This document shows positions 1 through 4,671 of a stretch of DNA of 6,094 nucleotides, piece after piece; position 1 is the first letter of the stretch, and the number at the start of each line of letters is the position of its first letter. This DNA comes from Candidatus Pacearchaeota archaeon. GTDB taxonomy: Archaea; Nanobdellota; Nanobdellia; Pacearchaeales; GW2011-AR1. Location of the stretch: contig JAPLYA010000033.1 of NCBI GenBank assembly GCA_026395775.1, positions 1 through 6,094 of the forward strand. The letters are read 5' to 3'. Under the pieces are notes generated by a model that made no database searches, was not told where the DNA came from, and worked only from the letters and a program-made list of their open reading frames with translations. The translations under genes and the position numbers were made by a program.

Positions 1-279
1 GAATCTGCAAAGAAAAAAATATTAGATAAGATAAGAAAAGAGCAGGAAAAGCAGAGGAAAGAACTTGAAGAACTCAAGAAGAAGGGGAACAAGAAGATTA
101 TTGATAAAAAAATGAATGAGTGGAAGGGGCAAGGATACTCCAAAGCATTAAAATCAGCTAATATTGACTCGGGCTTGAAAGCCAAGCTTGCTACTTTGGA
201 AACAGCAAGAGTCGAGGGATTTATATCAAATAAATCCTATCTGAAGGGTAAGCAGAGAATAACTAGACATTTAAAATGA
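1..279 (+). CDS. Charged coiled-coil protein, C-terminal part (5' end outside window)
   Basis: The reading frame is open from the first base of the window to TGA at 277-279, giving 92 residues; the N-terminus lies upstream. The first ~40 residues are almost all Lys, Glu, Arg and Gln with leucine/isoleucine spacing typical of a coiled coil. A short motif MNEWKGQGYSKAL (about residues 38-50) follows. The tail contains LATLETARVEGFISNKSY and then a Lys-rich end. The tail resembles the short C-terminal helical hairpins of SHOCT type (Leu-x2-Leu, Gly-x-Ile-Ser, then a Lys), but this is a loose resemblance, not a confident domain call. No catalytic residues are visible. The next gene starts 187 bases downstream, so the two are probably not in one tight operon. 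Function is unknown. Confidence 0.8.
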   Translation, partial: ESAKKKILDKIRKEQEKQRKELEELKKKGNKKIIDKKMNEWKGQGYSKALKSANIDSGLKAKLATLETARVEGFISNKSYLKGKQRITRHLK

Positions 280-281
280 TT

Positions 282-327
282 ATAGAAAATTCAATTTTCT
301 ATCTGTCAGAAATTAAAAAATTTCTGA
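282..327. repeat. Two tandem 9-bp perfect hairpins after the first gene
   Basis: The first hairpin has arms 282-290 and 294-302 (ATAGAAAAT / ATTTTCTAT) with a 3-base loop. The second has arms 306-314 and 319-327 (TCAGAAATT / AATTTCTGA) with an AAAA loop. Only three bases separate them, and the first begins three bases after the stop codon at 277-279. They could mark or protect the 3' end of the upstream transcript. There is no long T-run after them, so a classical terminator is not evident. Confidence 0.6.
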
Positions 328-333
328 GCACCC

Positions 334-363
334 CAAAAATGCCAATTTCGAACAGCATTTTTG
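334..363. repeat. 9-bp perfect inverted repeat
   Basis: Arms CAAAAATGC (334-342) and GCATTTTTG (355-363) are perfect reverse complements around a 12-base loop containing the palindrome TTCGAA. The right arm ends in a run of five T, so a terminator role on the plus strand is possible. It is the third hairpin in the gene-free stretch 280-466. Confidence 0.55.
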
Positions 364-370
364 ATGTCTG

Positions 371-402
371 TAATTCGGAGAGATATGCAGTAAACCGAAT
401 TA
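371..402. repeat. 8-bp perfect inverted repeat
   Basis: Arms TAATTCGG (371-378) and CCGAATTA (395-402) are perfect reverse complements with a 16-base spacer. It is the fourth inverted repeat of the cluster and ends ten bases before the TATA-like box of the next gene. It could be a terminator, an RNA structure or an operator; the sequence does not decide. Confidence 0.5.
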
Positions 403-411
403 TACATAATA

Positions 412-447
412 TTTATAAATACATCTTTCTTCTATAAAAAGAAGAAA
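412..447 (+). promoter_or_regulatory. Candidate promoter of the 467 gene, with a hairpin
   Basis: TTTATAAATA at 412-421 lies inside the 12-base palindrome 410-421 and is a good archaeal TATA-box match. It is centred about 50 bases before the start at 467, so it would give a leader of about 25 bases. A second candidate, CTATAAAAA at 432-440, is about 31 bases from the start and would give an almost leaderless transcript. The second box sits in the loop of an 8-bp perfect inverted repeat (426-433 / 440-447, TTTCTTCT / AGAAGAAA). Which box is used cannot be decided from sequence. Confidence 0.45.
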
Positions 448-466
448 TTGTTTTATTGACTGCAAA

Positions 467-766
467 ATGGTTAAGAAAAAAGAGGAAAAGAAATCGCTGG
501 TAAAAGAAGCGATTAAGGATTTAGACAAAGGTCTCGGACAGCTTGCTGATGAAAAAAAGAAGCTTGAAAATAAGATTAAAAGTCTGGATTTGAATGTTGA
601 TAGTGCTAGAATGCAAGAGCAAGATTTGCAAAAGAAAATTGCAGATTTAGTTAAAAAAGAAGCTAAGCTCAATGAAAGAAAGAAGTTTGTTGAGGGTAAG
701 CAGGATGTTCTTTCTGAAAAATTAAGCAAGGTTAAGAAGATTAAGTACGAGTTGGAAGAAGTTTAA
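467..766 (+). CDS. Small coiled-coil protein of unknown function (99 aa)
   Basis: The ORF runs from ATG 467 to TAA 764-766. It encodes a 99-residue, very Lys/Glu-rich protein with leucines and isoleucines in heptad-like spacing over most of its length (about residues 10-95), as expected for one long coiled coil. There is no cysteine, no membrane segment and no signal peptide. No catalytic motif is visible, so it is likely structural or an adaptor. No ribosome binding site stands before the start. Two TATA-like boxes lie upstream (412-421 and 432-440). A 109-codon open frame on the opposite strand is a composition shadow of this gene. The family is not recognised; coiled-coil proteins of this sort are common in DPANN-like genomes, and low complexity makes homology assignment unsafe. 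Confidence 0.75.
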   Translation: MVKKKEEKKSLVKEAIKDLDKGLGQLADEKKKLENKIKSLDLNVDSARMQEQDLQKKIADLVKKEAKLNERKKFVEGKQDVLSEKLSKVKKIKYELEEV

Positions 767-799
767 TTCTAGGTTATCTGAGAAGGTAAATAGCTCGCC

Positions 800-854
800 A
801 AAACAGTTTGCTCTTGAGATTATTAAGTTCTAAATAGCAAGAGCAAACTGTTTT
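800..854. repeat. 17-bp perfect hairpin in the 767-1074 gap
   Basis: Arms AAAACAGTTTGCTCTTG (800-816) and CAAGAGCAAACTGTTTT (838-854) are exact reverse complements separated by 21 bases. The stem is 17 bp without a mismatch, and the right arm ends in four T. The hairpin begins 33 bases after the stop codon of the coiled-coil gene, so a terminator or 3'-end structure is the simplest reading. A small mobile-element remnant is an alternative. The surrounding gap of 308 bases holds no convincing gene; it contains this hairpin, the hairpin at 884-916, the intergenic element at 930-1020 and the gatD promoter. Confidence 0.7.
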
Positions 855-883
855 CCTCACTGTCGTTCGGCTCGAAATTTCTA

Positions 884-916
884 GCAAAATCTTCTCCTCC
901 CGCTCGAAGATTTTGC
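884..916. repeat. 11-bp perfect hairpin
   Basis: Arms GCAAAATCTTC (884-894) and GAAGATTTTGC (906-916) are exact reverse complements with an 11-base pyrimidine-rich loop. The heptamer GCTCGAA occurs both just before the left arm (870-876) and at the loop/right-arm junction (902-908). Together with 800-854 it makes two strong hairpins in one gene-free stretch. Confidence 0.6.
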
Positions 917-929
917 GATATAGATATTG

Positions 930-1020
930 GTAAGCTGATGAATCTTTGATACATTTTTTAATTAGGTTGGTGTGGGCAATTAATCTAACCAATCAGCTGT
1001 GACTGTTAAGTTTACAAAAC
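930..1020 (+). repeat. Intergenic element, copy A
   Basis: The core GGGCAATT (974-981), followed by a 20-base stretch at 985-1004, is shared with copy B (4104-4111 and 4118-4137). The 20-base stretches differ at one position only. A stem pairs GGTTGG (965-970) with CCAATC (989-994) using one G-T pair; in copy B the same stem is fully Watson-Crick. AGTTTACAAAAC (1009-1020) is the exact reverse complement of 4071-4082 in copy B. The element lies just upstream of the gatD promoter. It encodes no protein that I can support. Its role is unknown. Confidence 0.55.
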
Positions 1021-1040
1021 ATCAGTTATTTATTACCTCT

Positions 1041-1066
1041 TAATATAATCTGCATTCATAGGAAAG
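1041..1066 (+). promoter_or_regulatory. Candidate gatD promoter and weak RBS
   Basis: TAATATAAT at 1041-1049 is a plausible TATA-like box centred 30 bases before GTG 1075, giving a leaderless or very short-leader message. AGGAAAG at 1060-1066 could act as a weak Shine-Dalgarno sequence with 8 bases of spacing. Either reading supports the GTG start rather than the internal ATG at 1096. Confidence 0.4.
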
Positions 1067-1074
1067 TTTTTAAT

Positions 1075-2352
1075 GTGGTTCAAATTAAAAGATTTATGGA
1101 AACAGGCAATAAGGTTAAGATTTCAACAAGAAAAGAAACAACAGAAGGAATCTTGCTGGAAAGTCCGGATTCTGCTATTTACTTGATTAAGCTGAAATCA
1201 GGCTATAATATAGGCATAAAGAAAGAAGATGTTCTTAATATTAAGGAAATAAAAGAAAAGAAACTGGTTGAAAAAAATAAAATAGCTTTGAAGCAAAATA
1301 GTAAATTGCCTAGTATTGATATGATTATAACAGGGGGGACAATCTCAGCTAGGCTAGATCCCGGTACTGGTGGGGTTTCTTGGTTGACTTCTCCTGAGAA
1401 GTTGCTTGAGTTCTATCCTGAATTAACTGAAATTGTGAATATCAGAAAAGTTAAAATGCCATTTATGAAAGCAAGCGAGAATATGGATTACAAAGATTGG
1501 CAGGAAATTGCTAAAAATTGTGGGGAAAGTTTGAATGATCCTGCTTGCCAAGGAGTAATAATTACTCATGGAACTGATTTTCTACATTATACTTCAGCTA
1601 GTTTATCTTTTTTTCTGAAGAATTTGAATAAACCTGTTGTTCTGACTTATTCGCAGAGGTCAAGCGATAGAGCTAGCAGTGATGCGAGATTAAACTTGAA
1701 GTGTGCTGCGAAACTTGCCTGTTCAGATATTGCAGAAGTTATGTTGGTTGGGCATGCTAGTATAAATGATGATTTTTGCTATGCTATGAAAGGCAACAAG
1801 GTTAGAAAGATGCATACCTCAAGAAGAGATGCTTTCAAACCAGTTAATACTAGAGCAATTGCTAAAGTTTGGTCTGATAAAATTGAAACTTTAACTAGCT
1901 ATAATAAGCGAGATAATAACAAGAAAGTTGAACTTGATTTGAGTTTTAATGATAAGATTGCTTTGATTATGTTTCATCCCGGGATGGAGCCTGAATTTTT
2001 TGATTATCTAAGTCAAAGATATCAAGGAGTAGTTTTGATGACAAGTGGTTTGGGGCATTTGGCTACTGATGATGCGAGAAAAAATCTCTTGCCTAGTATA
2101 AAAAAAGCAATTGATAATGGCTTGATTATCTGTGCAGCTTGCCAGACTATTTATGGAAGATTAGATCCTCTTGTTTATTCTCCTGGGAGAATATTAATGA
2201 AAACAGGCGTAATTTTCTTAGATGATATTCTGCCTGAAACAGCTTATGTTAAGCTTGGATTTGTACTAGGACATGCTTCCTGGAAATCTAAAATCAAGGA
2301 GAAGATGCTTGAGAATATTTCTAATGAGTTTAGTGAGAAGTTGATTGAGTAA
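1075..2352 (+). CDS. gatD: Glutamyl-tRNA(Gln) amidotransferase subunit D
   Basis: GatD is the glutaminase/asparaginase-type subunit of the archaeal GatDE complex. It releases ammonia from an amide donor, and GatE uses it to convert Glu-tRNA(Gln) to Gln-tRNA(Gln) in the cytoplasm. At 425 residues the protein is full length for the family. Residues ~10-60 form the N-terminal small beta domain ending in GYNIGIKKEDV. The asparaginase-like domain follows with TGGTI (86-90, nucleophile Thr89), SENM (134-137), HGTD (165-168, Thr167/Asp168), QRSSDR (194-199) and RKMHTSRRDAF (244-254, catalytic Lys245). CQTIYGR and the C-terminal VLGHA stretch are also typical. The residue after HGTD is Phe169, where the family usually has Thr. 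GTG 1075 is chosen because it fits the TATA spacing; ATG 1096 would only remove seven residues. gatE lies 3.2 kb downstream with its own promoter. Confidence 0.97.
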   Translation: MVQIKRFMETGNKVKISTRKETTEGILLESPDSAIYLIKLKSGYNIGIKKEDVLNIKEIKEKKLVEKNKIALKQNSKLPSIDMIITGGTISARLDPGTGGVSWLTSPEKLLEFYPELTEIVNIRKVKMPFMKASENMDYKDWQEIAKNCGESLNDPACQGVIITHGTDFLHYTSASLSFFLKNLNKPVVLTYSQRSSDRASSDARLNLKCAAKLACSDIAEVMLVGHASINDDFCYAMKGNKVRKMHTSRRDAFKPVNTRAIAKVWSDKIETLTSYNKRDNNKKVELDLSFNDKIALIMFHPGMEPEFFDYLSQRYQGVVLMTSGLGHLATDDARKNLLPSIKKAIDNGLIICAACQTIYGRLDPLVYSPGRILMKTGVIFLDDILPETAYVKLGFVLGHASWKSKIKEKMLENISNEFSEKLIE

Positions 2353-2381
2353 AAAGAAAGAAAATAAACGAGGCAGAAAGA

Positions 2382-2389
2382 TTTATAAA
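2382..2389 (+). promoter_or_regulatory. TATA box of the AbrB-nucleotidyltransferase gene
   Basis: TTTATAAA is centred about 26 bases before ATG 2412 and preceded by the purine-rich CAGAAAGA, a plausible BRE. Expected transcription start falls on or next to the ATG, so the message is probably leaderless. It shows that the downstream pair is transcribed independently of gatD. Confidence 0.7.
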
Positions 2390-2390
2390 C

Positions 2391-2410
2391 AGTACGTACT
2401 AAATACGTAT
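2391..2410. promoter_or_regulatory. Tandem TACGTA palindromes, candidate operator
   Basis: AGTACGTACT (2391-2400) and ATACGTAT (2403-2410) are perfect palindromes, each centred on CG, with centres exactly 11 bp apart (one helical turn). They fill the space between the TATA box and the start codon, where a bound protein would block transcription initiation. The gene just downstream begins with an AbrB-like DNA-binding domain, so autoregulation is a natural hypothesis. Binding itself is inferred. Confidence 0.55.
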
Positions 2411-2411
2411 C

Positions 2412-3173
2412 ATGAAAACAAAGTTTGTTCATAATGTCTCAAAAGGAAGCAGGTTTAATCAGATATATATCCCGAAAGAGATGAAAAGAGAGTTTGAAGT
2501 AGGGGATTTAGTCGAAGTAAAGCTGTTGAAAAAGAAAACCAGGCTATTTTTTTATAATGTTAGGGAAATTAGCAAGTTTAAGGAAAGCCTGATAAGGGAA
2601 ATTTTCGCTTTATTGCCCAGTAAAATTGAACAGGCATTTATCTCTGGATCTTTTTTAATACAATCAGATTATAATGATATTGATTTAATTGTTATTTTTA
2701 ATAAGAGCTTAGAAGGAGAAATTTATAGCGCCTTGAAAAAAGAGTTTGGATTAAAGTTTCATTTGCTTATCATTCCAAAAGAAAGATTTTCAAATTTGCT
2801 AAAAATCTGCCCTTTGACCAGAAGCATGCTATATCATAATGTTTCCAATAAAAAATTTATTTTGCCCGAAAGGCAAGTTGATGTGAAACACCTTCAGTTT
2901 TTATTAATGATGCCCGAAGACTTACTTGAAATAAGGACTGGAAGCAGGGTTTTTTATGATAGCCTTAGAAGATTGATAGCCATTGAATATTTTTTAAGGA
3001 ACAAGGATGAAGATGTTATTAAAATAAATGCAGGACTAGAAGCTTTAATTCGCAAGGATATTTTGATTAGTATAAAAAATAATGAAGAGATTAATGACAA
3101 AATTTTGTTTAAGCTGCGCGAGATTATCAAAATTAAATTGAAATGGATAAGATTAAAATTGAAAAATGGGTAA
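2412..3173 (+). CDS. AbrB-like domain fused to a minimal nucleotidyltransferase
   Basis: This 253-residue protein appears to have three parts. Residues ~7-40 (VSKGSRFNQIYIPKEM, then FEVGDLVEVKLL) match the swapped-hairpin AbrB/SpoVT pattern: an IPKE-type strand, then a GD-x-VEV strand. Such domains bind DNA as dimers in antitoxins and transition-state regulators. Residues ~55-150 look like a MNT-type nucleotidyltransferase: Gly79-Ser80, then Asp89-Ile-Asp91 in YNDIDLIVIF, the usual GS...DxD metal site. The strand that normally carries the third acidic residue reads KFHLLII, so it may be lacking or placed elsewhere. Residues ~160-253 are helical and basic, and no HEPN RNase motif is visible. 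The promoter is its own, and palindromes overlap the start region. The stop overlaps the next gene by 8 bases. Likely role: self-regulated nucleotidyltransferase or antitoxin-like protein; substrate unknown. Confidence 0.7.
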   Translation: MKTKFVHNVSKGSRFNQIYIPKEMKREFEVGDLVEVKLLKKKTRLFFYNVREISKFKESLIREIFALLPSKIEQAFISGSFLIQSDYNDIDLIVIFNKSLEGEIYSALKKEFGLKFHLLIIPKERFSNLLKICPLTRSMLYHNVSNKKFILPERQVDVKHLQFLLMMPEDLLEIRTGSRVFYDSLRRLIAIEYFLRNKDEDVIKINAGLEALIRKDILISIKNNEEINDKILFKLREIIKIKLKWIRLKLKNG

Positions 3174-3483
3174 GAAAGATATAATTGATGAGTTGACAAA
3201 TCTGTTGGCAATTTCTTTGAGGCATAAAATTGGGAGCATTGTCAATCAGAATGAGATCTATGCATCTAAATATGCAAAAGATGCTGATGTCCTAATGAAT
3301 GAAGCTAAGAGGGATGCATTAAAGGAAAACTGGAATCAATATGACAAGTTAAATATAAAAGAAATTTTACAGAAAAAATTAAAATTAGAGCTTGAGAAAA
3401 AGGACTTTTTAGACAGTAAGAAGTTTGAAATTATGGATGAGGAAATTGAGATAGCTTTAGTAACATTAGATTTAGTTTCATAA
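3166..3483 (+). CDS. Small helical protein overlapping the nucleotidyltransferase gene
   Basis: This ORF of 105 residues starts at ATG 3166 and overlaps the upstream stop region by 8 bases (ATGGGTAA) in a different frame. This implies translational coupling and a functional partnership. The protein is predicted to be all helical: an N-terminal segment LLAISLRHKIGSIVNQNEIYA, a central KYAKDADVLMNEAKRDA helix, then a strongly charged helix rich in Lys and Glu (about 63-95). There is no cysteine, signal peptide or membrane segment. RH occurs at residues 19-20, but the RX4-6H motif of HEPN ribonucleases is absent, so a classic HEPN partner of an MNT protein is not supported. The family is not recognised. 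Being second in a two-gene unit, it is probably a binding partner, substrate or regulator of the upstream protein. Confidence 0.75.
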   Translation: MGKKDIIDELTNLLAISLRHKIGSIVNQNEIYASKYAKDADVLMNEAKRDALKENWNQYDKLNIKEILQKKLKLELEKKDFLDSKKFEIMDEEIEIALVTLDLVS

Positions 3484-3580
3484 GATTTAAAGAGTTAATA
3501 ACCAACTTCGTTTTGTTTACTTAACATTTAGGGTGATTGAAGGTTTAAACAATTGCTCACCTTATTGTCAAGTTTACTGA
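3484..3580 (+). repeat. Intergenic element, copy C
   Basis: GTTAATAA plus CTTCGTTTTGT and ACTT (3494-3522) match copy B (4054-4083), with small differences at only two places. In both copies this block starts about 10 bases after the stop codon of the preceding gene. A stem GGTGA (3532-3536) / TCACC (3557-3561) encloses a loop containing CAATTG, the same arrangement as in copy B but with different stem bases. There is no gene in 3484-3653; besides the element it holds the hairpin at 3580-3615 and the next promoter. Confidence 0.5.
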
Positions 3581-3617
3581 AAGAGTGTTTTTTAACAACA
3601 ATATTTTAACTCTTTTT
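3580..3617 (+). terminator. Hairpin and T-runs, possible terminator
   Basis: Arms AAAGAGT (3580-3586) and ACTCTTT (3609-3615) are reverse complements. Two T-runs, 3588-3593 and 3613-3617, lie in and after the hairpin. Archaeal transcription often ends at T-rich stretches, so this may end the message of the two-gene unit before the next promoter. The loop is long (22 bases), which weakens the hairpin. Confidence 0.35.
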
Positions 3618-3623
3618 CATAAC

Positions 3624-3632
3624 TATTAAATA
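3624..3632 (+). promoter_or_regulatory. TATA box of the membrane-anchored protein gene
   Basis: TATTAAATA is centred 26 bases before ATG 3654. No Shine-Dalgarno sequence is present, so the message is probably leaderless. The spacing matches that seen at 2412, 4693 and 5566. Confidence 0.6.
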
Positions 3633-3653
3633 CCTCTTCTTATTAATAAATAA

Positions 3654-4043
3654 ATGAAAAAAATATGGGCTGCTGGGATTGTAATTGCTGTTTTAATTTT
3701 TCTGGCTTTAGTCATACTAAGAAGTCCTGAAGATTCCTGGATTAAAGATGAAAATGGTCAGTATGTGAAGCATGGGAATCCAGCAGAGACTCCTAGATAT
3801 GTTTCAGAACAGCAGGAAGCTGTTGTTTGTGCTTTAAATCTATATCAGCAGAAGAAAGCCGAGGGAATGAATTTCTCAAGCCAATGTTTAGGAAGATGCG
3901 GAAATTATTCTGTTGATATTGTTTCTGTTCCCAGAACTCAAGAAGATGATAAGATTGAAAACCAGTGTGAAGATTATGTTAGACTTATTACTAGAAATTT
4001 TATAGAACTAGATAAAAATGGGGATATTTTTAGGATTATGTGA
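3654..4043 (+). CDS. Small membrane-anchored extracytoplasmic protein with four cysteines
   Basis: This protein has 129 residues. It starts with MKKIW and a hydrophobic segment (about 5-23), acting as signal anchor or uncleaved signal peptide; the rest should face the outside. Just after the membrane helix comes DSWIKDENGQYVKHGNP (27-43), resembling a short motif at the same place in many small secreted DPANN and CPR proteins (from memory, not searched). The outer domain has four cysteines at 59, 78, 82 and 105. C78-x3-C82 followed by CGNYSVDIV suggests one or two disulfides, or less likely a metal site. Expected fold: a helix (QQEAVVCALNLYQQ) and a short beta sheet ending in FIELDKNGDIFRI. 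It has its own TATA box 26 bases before the start. Function is unknown. Confidence 0.75.
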   Translation: MKKIWAAGIVIAVLIFLALVILRSPEDSWIKDENGQYVKHGNPAETPRYVSEQQEAVVCALNLYQQKKAEGMNFSSQCLGRCGNYSVDIVSVPRTQEDDKIENQCEDYVRLITRNFIELDKNGDIFRIM

Positions 4044-4137
4044 GGATTTTGTTGTTAATAAATAAGCTTCGTTTTGTAAACTTTTTAATTGTATGATTGG
4101 CAAGGGCAATTGTTTTCCTAACCAATCGGCTGTGACT
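4044..4137 (+). repeat. Intergenic element, copy B
   Basis: This copy links the other two. Its 5' block (4054-4083) matches copy C, and its 3' block (4104-4111, 4118-4137) matches copy A at 27 of 28 positions. GATTGG (4095-4100) pairs perfectly with CCAATC (4122-4127), enclosing a loop with AGG/CCT pairing and the palindrome CAATTG. It sits between the convergent ends of the genes at 4043 and 4220. The rest of this gap (4138-4219) is AT-rich and shows only T/A tracts. Confidence 0.6.
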
Positions 4138-4184
4138 CTATAGTATGCTGAAACAGTTTACTTTTTACCAATATCAATAAAATT

Positions 4185-4219
4185 AAAAAAATAAATAAAG
4201 AAGAAGAAATATAAAAAAA
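4185..4219 (-). terminator. T-rich terminator of the reverse-strand membrane protein gene
   Basis: Read on the minus strand, the stop codon at 4222-4220 is followed directly by seven T (4219-4213) and, after an AT-rich spacer, another seven T (4191-4185). Oligo-T tracts without a hairpin are the usual intrinsic terminators of archaea. Convergent transcription from the gene ending at 4043 makes termination here useful. Confidence 0.5.
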
Positions 4220-4516
4220 TTATTTGCTAAACTCTAGCTTGATTCCACCAACCATTTTTGCCAGCAAGTTGTAGAGTAGTGCAATTAAAATCCCGTAGAT
4301 AAATCCCGCTATAATGCCTTGAATTATTCCATATATTGCACCGACTAATGTGAAATTAGCTATTGCTTGCAACTGTGCCGTAAGGCTTTCGGCAGGTAAA
4401 TTGGCTATAAACCCCTTGAGCATGGCAAAAACGACAACTGATATAAGGCTTAATATCCCCCCAAATAGAGTGGTCATTTTTACAAAACTCCAAACTTTTA
4501 TTTTTTTAAGCTCCAT
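4220..4516 (-). CDS. Small integral membrane protein, DUF3566-like arrangement
   Basis: This 98-residue protein on the minus strand runs from ATG (4516-4514) to TAA (4222-4220). A short basic N-terminus, MELKKIKVWSFVKMTTLFG, leads into a first hydrophobic segment (about 14-34). A polar loop with several Gln, Ala and Ser follows (about 40-52). A long glycine-rich hydrophobic stretch (about 55-88), probably one long or two membrane helices, ends in NLLAKMVGGIKLEF. The order, KKIxVWS-type start, membrane hairpin, then N-L-x-A-K-x-x-GG-I-x-(L/V)-E, recalls small archaeal proteins related to DUF3566; this is recognition from memory, not a search. It is the only reverse-strand gene here and is divergent from the kinase-like gene. 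Its function is unknown. Its TATA-like box lies inside a 9-bp inverted repeat. Confidence 0.75.
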   Translation of the reverse strand: MELKKIKVWSFVKMTTLFGGILSLISVVVFAMLKGFIANLPAESLTAQLQAIANFTLVGAIYGIIQGIIAGFIYGILIALLYNLLAKMVGGIKLEFSK

Positions 4517-4536
4517 TTATAATATTTTTCTCCAAC

Positions 4537-4574
4537 TTTCACTAGTTAATTATTATAGCGATTGTCTAGTGAAA
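4537..4574. promoter_or_regulatory. 9-bp inverted repeat around the TATA box of the reverse-strand gene
   Basis: TTTCACTAG (4537-4545) and CTAGTGAAA (4566-4574) are exact reverse complements, 20 bases apart. On the minus strand the enclosed bases include TATAATAATTA (4556-4546), a TATA-like box about 36 bases before ATG 4516, so the leader would be about 10 bases. Arms on both sides of a promoter box are typical of an operator, but a simple RNA or DNA hairpin remains possible. The rest of 4575-4660 shows only AT-rich sequence and a spare TATA-like string TTTTATAAAT (4610-4619). Confidence 0.45.
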
Positions 4575-4663
4575 ATTCTCGACCTCCTTTTATTTATCAA
4601 GATTTGGGGTTTTATAAATTCTAGGCTTTTTTATTGTAACTGCATAGGGGTGAAAGAGAAAGG

Positions 4664-4671
4664 TTTAAATA
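4664..4671 (+). promoter_or_regulatory. TATA box of the kinase-like gene; decides its start
   Basis: TTTAAATA preceded by GAAAGG is centred about 25 bases before ATG 4693. This matches the leaderless spacing of neighbouring genes and argues against the in-frame TTG at 4684 as the start, which would lie only 16 bases from the box centre. Confidence 0.65.

Noticed and set aside
400..729. 109-codon reverse-strand frame rich in Ser, Phe and Leu
   Set aside because: It is the antisense shadow of the Lys/Glu-rich coiled-coil gene at 467-766. Such composition always yields Ser/Phe/Leu on the other strand. No promoter supports it.
774..992. 72-codon reverse-strand frame in the 767-1074 gap
   Set aside because: It runs across the 17-bp and 11-bp hairpins and part of the repeated intergenic element, and the peptide shows no domain-like pattern. 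Chance frame.
930..1004. C/D-box small RNA (CTGATGA near 935)
   Set aside because: The putative C box does not fit RTGATGA in its first base, no properly placed D box (CTGA) was found, and copy B lacks the motif.
2954..3211. 85-codon reverse-strand frame over the end of the nucleotidyltransferase gene
   Set aside because: It is antisense to a well-supported gene and the overlapping next start. Composition reflects the Lys/Ile-rich opposite strand.
3166..3483. HEPN ribonuclease toxin partner for the nucleotidyltransferase
   Set aside because: The RX4-6H motif is missing. Only adjacent Arg19-His20 is present, so the classic MNT-HEPN pairing cannot be claimed.
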